11,966 nucleotides of DNA, taken from the NCBI GenBank assembly GCA_022566355.1, contig JADFJB010000099.1, positions 1 to 11,966 of the forward strand, in the 5' to 3' direction. Below are positions 1 to 7,619 of the stretch, piece by piece (within the stretch, counting starts at the first letter, position 1; each line of letters opens with the position of its first letter). The position numbers were made by a program, and so were the translations under genes. The DNA is from a candidate division KSB1 bacterium (GTDB lineage Bacteria; Zhuqueibacterota; JdFR-76; DREG01). The notes under the pieces were generated by a model. The model saw nothing but the letters and a program-made list of their open reading frames with translations. It ran no database searches and was not told the DNA's origin.

Positions 1-3000
1 ATGCGCTCCCAGATCTTAATTATAAAAATGATGGTAAATCGACAGAGCGAATATCCCAATTAATTCTTACATTGGCAAATAGAAGTAGAGAAAATAAAGC
101 TAGTCGAAACTTATGGCCTACGACAGAATTGAACAAAGATAAAATAAGGTCAAAAAGGAACAGCAATACTAAGCTTAGAATTTTAGAAGTCATCCATAGT
201 TTCCTTCCTTTCAAATCTGGTGGAACAGAACTGTATACTTTTAACCTATCAAAAGAATTACAAAAATTGGGACACGATATTTTGGTTCTTTTTCCATTTC
301 TTGCAGAGGATAAAAAGGAATTCTCTTTTAACCATTCTCGTTACAACGGTATCCCAATTGTCATGTTCAATTTGTTTGAAAGTTATAAGTCGAAACGATC
401 TGAATTCCTAAATTTGGAATACGATCAGCCTTTTCGTGATTTCTTGAAGAATAATAAATTTGATATTGTTCATTTTCAGCATCTGTATGGGTTATCAGTG
501 AACTGGCTTTCCATTGCAAAAGAAAGTGGAGCCAAAGTTGTTCTTAAACTTGATGATTTCTATTTTTACTGCAAACAAATTCATTTAATTCAGTCAGAAG
601 GATCTTACTGTTCCGGGCCCGAATCACTTAACAAATGTATTCAATGCTGTTATCCTGCCCAAAAAGATAAAAAGTCTGAAAATTTAATAAGTGAATTTGA
701 ATATCGGAATGAAACCTTAAAATCGGCATTTTCCATACCTGATTTGGTTCATACACCTTCTCGTTTTGCTAAAGAATCTCATCAAAAAAATGGATTTGTG
801 AATTCAAATTTTAAAGTGATTCCCACCGGGATTTTACCATTTAAAGTGCTGACAAAGACCAAAGCTATCGATGAAAAAATAAGAATTGCATATGTCGGAG
901 CGATTGATCGCCGCAAAGGTGTCTTGGATTTCATCAGAGCGATAGAACATTTTATTGATCAGCCTGATATCAGCCAGAACGAAGCCAAATTAAAGTTTAA
1001 AATCTATGGCAATCATGACGATGATGATTTGTCTGAATTTGTCTTCGCTAAAGTGGCCGAGTTGGATTGTCTGGAGTACGAAGGAACATTTACACAAGAT
1101 GACCGATCTAAAATCTTCTCTCAAATAGATGTAATGGCCATCCCCTCCATAGGCGAAAATTATCCATTCATCATCAGGGAAGCACTCTATGCGAACATCC
1201 CGGTGATTGCAACAAACATATCGGGAGTTCCGGAGATCATTGCCAACGGCGTTAATGGATTCCTATTTCCTCCGGGGGATTTTAAATCTCTAGCAGCACT
1301 ATTTGAGAAGATTACAAAACAGCCTGATTTGCTAAATGAACTTGATCTTACCTCTTTTCCCGCAAAAACCATTTCTGAAGAAGCGATTGAATTGATAAAA
1401 GAATTCAAAAATCTCCCTGAATCAAAATCAGAGCAGCCATTGGTCTCAATTGTAATTGTCACCTATAACTCAGAAGCCACGATACGAAAGTGTCTTCAAA
1501 GCATTCATTTAAATACGACGATCTCATATGAGATCATTCTAATTGATAATGCTTCGAATAAAAATGTCAAAGAAGTTATCAACAATAACCTGGAATTTCG
1601 AATTCCTATCACAATCATACAAAATGACGAGAATGCAGGATTTTCCAAGGCTTCAAATCAAGGTATTCAGCAAGCAAGAGGAAAATATGTTGTTCTATTG
1701 AATCCAGATACTGCCGTTTTGCAAGGATGGGCTGAGCAACTGATAGCTCATTTTAACAATGAAGTCGGCGCTGTTGGACCCATTTCAAACTATGCTGCCG
1801 GGTTACAAAATGTGAATGAGCATATCGATAAAAAATTGCATGGCAATTTCTCTGTTGAGGAATTAAGCGCAAGAATTTACCAGACAAACAATGGTAAATC
1901 TATCGAAACTAAACTGCTAATCGGGTTTTGCATGATGATTAAGAAAGAGACGATCGATAAAGTTGGCTTATTGGATGAAAACTTGATTCTTGGCAATGAT
2001 GATCTTGATTATTCACTTCGTTTGAGAGACGCTGGTTATAAACTATTAATCGCGACAGATACATTTATTTACCATGAAGGACAATCAAGCTTTGCGATGT
2101 TAAAATCCGCAGAAAAGCAGCAAATGATGCAGATGTCACTGGATCGATTTTATGCAAAACTTGAAACCAAATATGGTGAAGGAAAAGTTCCTTCTTCGAT
2201 TCAGCTTTGGGGCTTAGACATCTTGGGCATCCCTTCTAAATTTACAGAAGGATTGAAACCTCTACTAAAAGTACCAAAATCACTGTCAATAAAAAAACGA
2301 ATTGCCCTCATTTATGACAATGCTGCACGTCCAGATACAACTGGTGAATATTGTAAGCGAGCGTTGTGTCAAATTTGCCAGACCGACCATTTTCTTCCGA
2401 GCCAAATAGCAAGTTTAACGCCTGGGAGTTATGATCTTTTTCTGTTTATCGATGATGGTCTTAACTATGCGATCCCTTATTATCTCAGGCCAAACGCCTG
2501 GTGGGTGATTGATACTCACCTTCAATATAATGTTGATTTGCAAAAGTCCAGAAAATTTGATTTTGTTTTCGCAGCTCAAAAAGACGGGGCCGCAAAATTA
2601 AAGCGTGATGGAATTAACAACGTGAAATGGCTTCCCCTGGCTGCGGATCCAGAAATTCACAAAAAACATCAAGTAAATAAGGAATATGATATTTCATTTA
2701 TTGGTCATTACGCCCATGGGCCAAGGAATAAACTTTTACAAATTATTAAATCAAACTTTGATAATGTTTACATCGGGCAACAATTTTTTGAGGAGATGGC
2801 CAAAACATACAGCGCTTCTAAAATTATTTTTAATAGAAGTTTAAAAAATGATATCAACATGCGTGTTTTTGAAGCAATGTCGACGGGAAGCTTGCTTGTT
2901 ACAAACGATGTTTCAGACAATGGCATACTAGAGATTTTCCAGGACGAACAAGTACTCGTACAATATTCAAGTGAAGCTGAACTTCTTAAAAAACTAAAGT

Positions 3001-4241
3001 ACTATCTCAAAGAAGAAAAGAAAAGAGAGTTCATTGCAGAGAAAGGGCGAAAAAACATATTAGCTAACCATACTTATACACATCGAATGAAAGTATTGTT
3101 AAGTGAAGTTTTTGAAAATGACGATACTGTTATGAGACCAACTCCAGACGAATTGGTTTCAATTATTTTGGTTACTTTTAACGGATTAGAAGCAACAAAA
3201 AACTGTATCGAAAGCATTCACAAGTATACAAATATTTCCTATGAATTAATTATTGTAGATAACGGATCAACGGATGGAACTTTGGAATATATAGACTCCC
3301 TTTCAAATGCGAAGACTATTCATAATCAGAAAAATCTTGGTTTTTCCGCTGCAAACAATATTGGCATAAAAAATAGTAAGGGTGATTACATTTTGCTTCT
3401 TAATAACGATACCATTGTTACTGAAGGTTGGTTAAATGGGTTGCTGCGCGCAATAAACCTTGCTCCGGAAGTTGGCTTAGCCGGTCCAAAAACGAATTGG
3501 GTATTTTCTTCTTCACAGATAGTTGATAGTCCAAAATATAAATCGCAAGCTGAATTGCAAACCTATGCAAAAGGTTTCACTAATCAACATAAAAACGAGT
3601 ATTTATTGACGAATGAAATATTAGTCGGTTTTTGTTTATTGATTAAAAAAGAGGTTATTGACAAAATCGGACTTTTGGATGAAAGATTCGGAAACGGCAA
3701 TTTCGAAGATGATGACTATTGTTTACGAGCTCGTTTAGCCGGATATGAAAAAATTGTTGCTGGCGATGTTTTTATTCATCACGAAGGTAACTTTTCATTT
3801 AAAGCAAACAATATCGATTACCAGGATCAAATGGAGCAAAATTTATTATTATTTAAAGAAAAATGGAAAGATGAAATAGAATTTCGTGGAAGAAAATATT
3901 TCCTGAAAAAGGATTTGGAAGCATTAGCGCAAACAGAAAATATTCGTGGTGAAAATGCATTTGAAAAAAATCGATTAGAAAATGCAAAGGAGCATTTCGA
4001 AAAAGCTTTAGAATGGGACCCGGAATATGTTGTAGCTCTGAATAATCTCGGTGTGCTAAATTGGCAATTAGGGAACACTTCAGACGCGGCGGATTACTTT
4101 TTAAATGCTTTGGAAAAAGATTCCAAATATCTGGATGCCATAGAAAACCTTATGCAAATAATTCCTAATTTGAACATGAACGATGAAGTGATGCAAAAAT
4201 TTACTGAAATTTGTAAAGACAGCAATTTGGTAGTGAGTTAA
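1..4241 (+). CDS. Giant multi-domain glycosyltransferase (GT4 - GT2 - CgeB-like GT - GT2 - TPR), 5' end outside window
   Basis: The frame is open from base 3 to the TAA at 4239-4241. The first possible start, TTG at 72, has no Shine-Dalgarno and the frame reads through it (LILTLANRS), so the true start probably lies upstream. Residues are counted from that TTG. Residues 34-448 are a GT4 (GT-B) domain with SGGTE near its start, a cysteine cluster at 167-193 and an EX7E motif, ENYPFIIRE, with glutamates at 362 and 370. Residues 456-700 are a GT2 domain with VTYNSE, NPDT (D546), GNDD (641-644) and HEG at 668. Residues 740-1015 resemble the CgeB-like GT-B family (MRVFEAMSTG near 930). Residues 1027-1270 are a second GT2 with NNDT (1111-1114), FEDDD (1211-1215) and HHEG. 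Residues 1295-1375 form about two TPR repeats. No membrane segment is evident, so it is probably cytosolic. It likely builds a surface or protein-linked glycan; donor and acceptor sugars cannot be read. The architecture is confident, the substrate unknown. Confidence 0.9.
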   Translation, partial: ALPDLNYKNDGKSTERISQLILTLANRSRENKASRNLWPTTELNKDKIRSKRNSNTKLRILEVIHSFLPFKSGGTELYTFNLSKELQKLGHDILVLFPFLAEDKKEFSFNHSRYNGIPIVMFNLFESYKSKRSEFLNLEYDQPFRDFLKNNKFDIVHFQHLYGLSVNWLSIAKESGAKVVLKLDDFYFYCKQIHLIQSEGSYCSGPESLNKCIQCCYPAQKDKKSENLISEFEYRNETLKSAFSIPDLVHTPSRFAKESHQKNGFVNSNFKVIPTGILPFKVLTKTKAIDEKIRIAYVGAIDRRKGVLDFIRAIEHFIDQPDISQNEAKLKFKIYGNHDDDDLSEFVFAKVAELDCLEYEGTFTQDDRSKIFSQIDVMAIPSIGENYPFIIREALYANIPVIATNISGVPEIIANGVNGFLFPPGDFKSLAALFEKITKQPDLLNELDLTSFPAKTISEEAIELIKEFKNLPESKSEQPLVSIVIVTYNSEATIRKCLQSIHLNTTISYEIILIDNASNKNVKEVINNNLEFRIPITIIQNDENAGFSKASNQGIQQARGKYVVLLNPDTAVLQGWAEQLIAHFNNEVGAVGPISNYAAGLQNVNEHIDKKLHGNFSVEELSARIYQTNNGKSIETKLLIGFCMMIKKETIDKVGLLDENLILGNDDLDYSLRLRDAGYKLLIATDTFIYHEGQSSFAMLKSAEKQQMMQMSLDRFYAKLETKYGEGKVPSSIQLWGLDILGIPSKFTEGLKPLLKVPKSLSIKKRIALIYDNAARPDTTGEYCKRALCQICQTDHFLPSQIASLTPGSYDLFLFIDDGLNYAIPYYLRPNAWWVIDTHLQYNVDLQKSRKFDFVFAAQKDGAAKLKRDGINNVKWLPLAADPEIHKKHQVNKEYDISFIGHYAHGPRNKLLQIIKSNFDNVYIGQQFFEEMAKTYSASKIIFNRSLKNDINMRVFEAMSTGSLLVTNDVSDNGILEIFQDEQVLVQYSSEAELLKKLKYYLKEEKKREFIAEKGRKNILANHTYTHRMKVLLSEVFENDDTVMRPTPDELVSIILVTFNGLEATKNCIESIHKYTNISYELIIVDNGSTDGTLEYIDSLSNAKTIHNQKNLGFSAANNIGIKNSKGDYILLLNNDTIVTEGWLNGLLRAINLAPEVGLAGPKTNWVFSSSQIVDSPKYKSQAELQTYAKGFTNQHKNEYLLTNEILVGFCLLIKKEVIDKIGLLDERFGNGNFEDDDYCLRARLAGYEKIVAGDVFIHHEGNFSFKANNIDYQDQMEQNLLLFKEKWKDEIEFRGRKYFLKKDLEALAQTENIRGENAFEKNRLENAKEHFEKALEWDPEYVVALNNLGVLNWQLGNTSDAADYFLNALEKDSKYLDAIENLMQIIPNLNMNDEVMQKFTEICKDSNLVVS

Positions 4242-4288
4242 CCTGATTTGAAAATCAATATCTGAATGAATCTAAATATGGTGATTTA

Positions 4289-7144
4289 ATGAACGATAAT
4301 AGAACCATTGCTTTCAATTTGAAAAACTTGTTGCCTCTTTCTGAAAAGGATCTGCAAATCTATAGGGAGTTTTGTATTGTTGTGATGGTTCTCATTCCGA
4401 TATTAGGTGGGATTTACGAGAATACAAATCCGGGTGCAAAGAATTTTGTAACTGACAGAATTATTTTGGCTCTTGTCGGTTTATCTGTTGTCGGGCTCTC
4501 GTATAAAATTCAATTGTTAAAAATATGGATGCGACAAATTGTCTATTTTTTTAATTTTACAGTTACCTTGTGGTCAATCCTTGTAGCATCCGTTAACCAC
4601 TTCTCCGTTGAATATGTTTTCAGCCTGGTTATAGTTATTTTGGCAAGCAGTGTTAGCTTTACATCTGTCAATCAACTTTCGTGGTATTTCCTTTTGACTA
4701 TTTCTTCTTCAGCATTAGCCGGTTGGTATGATCCTAATCCGTATGTTAATCGAAACATTTTTATTGGTTCTATTGCCACAGTAGGGCTGATTTCGTTTTT
4801 AGCGTTGCGATCCAAATTGCTCATTCAAAAAACCCTGGAAATCAGTGAAGAATTAATGAAAACGATATTTAATGAGTCTGCTGATGCAATGTTCCTGGTC
4901 GATAGGGAAAAACAGGATACGGTTGATTGTAATGTTAGCGCAGAAAAAATGTTCAAGGCAAAAAACAAAGATAGTTTGGTTGGAATTGATTTGAGAAATC
5001 TTGCTGAACTAGCATTTGAAATAGATACATTGGAAAAACTGCAAAGCGAAATTCTTAAAAATGGCAAGTGGGAGAAGGAACTAGAATTTAAAACTTTAGC
5101 AGGAACAGGGTTTTGGGGTGATATGGTAATTAAGGATATTGAAATTTCCGATAAAACTTATCATTTAGCCCGAATTACCGATGTCACGGAAAAGAAAAAA
5201 GCTCATGAAGAAGTGGCCTGGTTAGCAACTTTTCCTGAAAATGACCCTGTCTCGATTATTGAATTAAGTCCGGAAGGTAAAGTTACCTATGTTAATCCGA
5301 TGACTTCTTCCTCTTTCCCTGACCTTGAGAAAAAAGAATTGGCACATCCTATTTTGTGTGATATTCAACCCTTTGTGAGAGATTTGAAGTCAAGAGGCAG
5401 CTCCAAATCATTTAGAGAAGTTCAATATAATCAATCTCATTACCATCAAAACATTTCTCTTGTGCCGAATCAAAACTTGATAAGAATTTCTAATATTGAC
5501 ATCACGGCTAGAATTCGAGCGGAACAAGAAATCATAGCGAGTGAATTAAAAAACCAGGCTTTGATTAATGCAATTCCTGATTTGATGTTTCAGATCGACA
5601 AACAAGGTGTGGTTTTATCTTACAAACCTGCGAAGAAAACACAAAATTCAAGAAATGTAATCGAAAAAAATATTAGTGAGATCTTCCCAAATGATGTTGC
5701 CGAACAAATAAGAACCAGCATTCATAACGCATTTCAAACTAAAGAAATACAGGTTTTTGATTTTCAAATTTCACAAGGCAATAAATTAAGGGATTATGAA
5801 GCGAGGATTGTTGTTAGTAGTTATTCTGAAGTTGTGGCAATTGTGCGAGATATTACCAATCGTAAGGAATTGGATCGCAGCTTAATAGCTGCTCGAGAAG
5901 CTGCTTTGGAAACATCCCGACTTAAATCAGAATTTGTAGCCAATATTAGCCATGAACTTCGGACACCACTGAATGGAATTATGGGCTTTAGTGATTTATT
6001 ATCTGATTCCGAACTCGACGACGAGCAAAAACATTTCATTCAAGTAATTCGCAGTTCAAGCCAATCACTTTTGAAATTGATTAATGATCTTCTCGATTTT
6101 TCAAAAATAGAATCAGGGAAATTGGAATTAGAATTAATAGAATTTAACATAAGAGATTGCACCTGTAATTCCATCAAAACACTTTCAACCCTGGCCTATG
6201 AGAAAGGACTGGATTTGAATATAGAATTTGATGTCAATGTTCCAAAACAATTATCCGGTGACCCGGGACGGCTTCGCCAAATCCTGGTAAATTTAGTTTC
6301 CAATTCAATTAAATTTACGAACAAAGGTAAAATATCAATAACTGCTTCACAATTGTCTCGATCTGAAAATCGGGTTGAGATTCGTTTCACTATCGAGGAT
6401 TCTGGTATAGGTATTCCAAAAGAAAAGCTAAATATGATTTTTTATTCGTTTGCGCAAGCGGATGGATCTTCTACCAGAGAATTCGGTGGAACAGGCCTGG
6501 GGCTTGCTTTAACCAAACAGCTGGTAGAATTAATGACTGGCAAAATCTGGGTTGAAAGCAAGGTTGGGGTTGGTAGTAAATTCCATTTCAAAGTGAAATT
6601 TGATATTGCTCATATCAAAAGCATACCGGTGGATAAGCACTCTAAGCTAAATTTAAAAAATAAAAAAGTTCTTGTTGTTGATAGTGTACCACAAAGTAGA
6701 AAATCATTTAAAGATATTTTTACGAAGTGGAATATGAAATCGATTATTGTGGGAAGCGGACAAAAAGCTATACTTGAAATTGAGAAGTCAAGGACTCAAA
6801 AGGAAGGTTTCTCATACATACTCATTGATGCAAATATTTCCGAAATTGATGGATTTACACTGGCAAGCCAGATTTCAAAAACTGAAGATTTAAACCACTC
6901 CATGATTATGATTCTATCTTCAACAGGTAAAAGGGGAGATGCCGCCAGGTGCAGAGAAATTGGTATATCAGCTTATTTGACAAAACCAATTAAGCCTGAA
7001 CAATTACTTGAAACATTCGCAGCGATCGAAAACAATCGGAATTCGAACCAAAAAGAAATCCAACTGGTTACACGCCATTCCATTCGAGAAAATAAACAAA
7101 ATATGAATCACATTAAAGAAGAAAGCCTCAAACAGGAATATTAA
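4289..7144 (+). CDS. Membrane hybrid sensor histidine kinase (6 TM, three PAS-like, HisKA, HATPase_c, one receiver)
   Basis: This 951-residue protein starts at ATG 4289 behind a weak GGTGA, 47 bp after the giant glycosyltransferase gene. Residues 24-174 hold six hydrophobic helices with short loops, an integral-membrane sensor I cannot assign to a named family. Three PAS-like regions follow: about 185-308, 311-420 (degenerate, opening WLATFPENDP) and 425-540. The HisKA box ISHELRTPLNG puts the phospho-accepting histidine at 555. The ATP-binding domain shows an N box (LVSNSIKF, about 669-676), DSGIGI (D704) and GGTGLGL. The C-terminal receiver (about 795-910) keeps the phospho-acceptor D847, S877 and K899, but its acidic pocket reads VVDSV (D798, S799) where most receivers have two acidic residues. 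Expected role: autophosphorylation at H555 and transfer to D847. The tail contains LVTRHSIRE (926-934), which in related kinases introduces a second receiver, but the protein ends 17 residues later. Neither a response regulator nor an HPt protein is visible in the window. Confidence 0.93.
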   Translation: MNDNRTIAFNLKNLLPLSEKDLQIYREFCIVVMVLIPILGGIYENTNPGAKNFVTDRIILALVGLSVVGLSYKIQLLKIWMRQIVYFFNFTVTLWSILVASVNHFSVEYVFSLVIVILASSVSFTSVNQLSWYFLLTISSSALAGWYDPNPYVNRNIFIGSIATVGLISFLALRSKLLIQKTLEISEELMKTIFNESADAMFLVDREKQDTVDCNVSAEKMFKAKNKDSLVGIDLRNLAELAFEIDTLEKLQSEILKNGKWEKELEFKTLAGTGFWGDMVIKDIEISDKTYHLARITDVTEKKKAHEEVAWLATFPENDPVSIIELSPEGKVTYVNPMTSSSFPDLEKKELAHPILCDIQPFVRDLKSRGSSKSFREVQYNQSHYHQNISLVPNQNLIRISNIDITARIRAEQEIIASELKNQALINAIPDLMFQIDKQGVVLSYKPAKKTQNSRNVIEKNISEIFPNDVAEQIRTSIHNAFQTKEIQVFDFQISQGNKLRDYEARIVVSSYSEVVAIVRDITNRKELDRSLIAAREAALETSRLKSEFVANISHELRTPLNGIMGFSDLLSDSELDDEQKHFIQVIRSSSQSLLKLINDLLDFSKIESGKLELELIEFNIRDCTCNSIKTLSTLAYEKGLDLNIEFDVNVPKQLSGDPGRLRQILVNLVSNSIKFTNKGKISITASQLSRSENRVEIRFTIEDSGIGIPKEKLNMIFYSFAQADGSSTREFGGTGLGLALTKQLVELMTGKIWVESKVGVGSKFHFKVKFDIAHIKSIPVDKHSKLNLKNKKVLVVDSVPQSRKSFKDIFTKWNMKSIIVGSGQKAILEIEKSRTQKEGFSYILIDANISEIDGFTLASQISKTEDLNHSMIMILSSTGKRGDAARCREIGISAYLTKPIKPEQLLETFAAIENNRNSNQKEIQLVTRHSIRENKQNMNHIKEESLKQEY

Positions 7145-7214
7145 GATTATTGAATTCTTAACCAACCTTATTTAACCTGGATAATTCACAAACTTCATAA
7201 CTGATTTATAAAAC
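7145..7214. other. Short AT-rich spacer after the kinase gene
   Basis: This is the first part of the 475 bp gene-free gap between the kinase and the GT2-TPR gene. It is AT-rich. I see no intrinsic terminator, coding frame or trace of a lost receiver domain in it; the hairpins begin just downstream, in the repeat element. Confidence 0.4.
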
Positions 7215-7218
7215 TGTC

Positions 7219-7253
7219 ATTCCCGTCCCGCCTGGGGCGGGATTATCGGGAAT
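7219..7253. repeat. GC-rich hairpin in the intergenic repeat
   Basis: ATTCCCG (7219-7225) and TCCCGCC (7226-7232) pair with GGCGGGA (7236-7242) and CGGGAAT (7247-7253). The loop is three bases (TGG), with a four-base bulge, TTAT, on the right arm. The following bases are not a convincing T-run, so I call it a repeat hairpin rather than a terminator, although it may also slow polymerase downstream of the kinase gene. Confidence 0.7.
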
Positions 7254-7370
7254 CTTGTTACACAGGCCGCACATAGATCCCCGATAAAAATCAGACTGTC
7301 CGAGAACCGGTCTTGTCACTCCTGCAAGCTTTAATCAAAAGTTCATTTTGTGCTTAACTAATGCAAATAG

Positions 7371-7395
7371 ACCCCCGATTAAAGCGCTCGGGGGT
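7371..7395. repeat. Second GC-rich hairpin in the intergenic repeat
   Basis: ACCCCCGA (7371-7378) and TCGGGGGT (7388-7395) form a perfect 8 bp stem around a nine-base loop. No T-run follows on either strand. Its left arm is one copy of the direct repeat whose other copy is at 7274-7285, where the matching right arm is missing. Confidence 0.7.
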
Positions 7396-7442
7396 GACAG
7401 TTATGGGGTTCTCGGATAGCCTGAAAGCATTATGGAATGACA

Positions 7443-7619
7443 CTCTACAACAGCCTGCACGACGAGATAACATAGTTGGAAATTTTAAGCTTAAAATCAT
7501 AATTCATGAATAATGCAGGTTAATCATCCAATTTTTGACAAGAAGTATCTGAGATTATCCTTGGCCGTTATTTTGAGAAGTTCTCGATAATTTTCCAAAA
7601 CTTTAGAAAGACGTTTAAT
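7443..7619. promoter_or_regulatory. Palindrome-rich leader of the GT2-TPR gene, possible operator region
   Basis: No coding frame is seen. The stretch carries a perfect 16 bp palindrome, ATTTTAAGCTTAAAAT (7482-7497), a 10 bp palindrome, ATTCATGAAT (7502-7511), and CCTGCA (7454-7459) pairing with TGCAGG (7514-7519) around both. A TTGACA box lies at 7535-7540 but has no good -10 box at the right distance. A weak AGAAAG (7605-7610) is the only ribosome-binding candidate for the next gene. The promoter probably lies here, but its position is not resolved. Confidence 0.35.

Larger units (their letters stand above)
7215..7442. repeat. Mosaic intergenic inverted-repeat element (MITE/REP-like)
   Basis: A 228 bp non-coding block is bounded by perfect 9 bp inverted ends, TGTCATTCC (7215-7223) and GGAATGACA (7434-7442). 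Inside lies an imperfect palindrome centred near 7356-7357: TCCGAGAACC (7299-7308) pairs with GGTTCTCGGA (7407-7416), GTCAC (7315-7319) with GTGAC (7394-7398), and GCTTTAATC (7328-7336) with GATTAAAGC (7377-7385). TAGATCCCCGAT (7274-7285) recurs directly, with one mismatch, as TAGACCCCCGAT (7368-7379). The block is more GC-rich than its flanks. No transposase frame and no clear target duplication is seen. It could be a non-autonomous mobile element, nested insertions of short dispersed repeats, or a structured RNA. Confidence 0.6.

Noticed and set aside
72-74. TTG as the start of the giant glycosyltransferase
   Set aside because: There is no Shine-Dalgarno before it and the frame is open and protein-like upstream to the window edge.
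7371-7395. Perfect GC hairpin as an intrinsic terminator of the kinase gene
   Set aside because: No T-run follows on either strand and it is part of the larger repeat mosaic, more than 200 bp after the stop codon.
7535-7563. TTGACA at 7535-7540 as a housekeeping promoter for the GT2-TPR gene
   Set aside because: No acceptable -10 box lies 16-18 bp downstream; the nearest, GATTAT, is only 12 bp away.
7145-7619. Decayed receiver domain, small protein gene or tRNA in the 475 bp gap
   Set aside because: No frame shows receiver motifs, no open frame has a ribosome site, and no cloverleaf was recognised; the gap is explained by repeats and palindromes.
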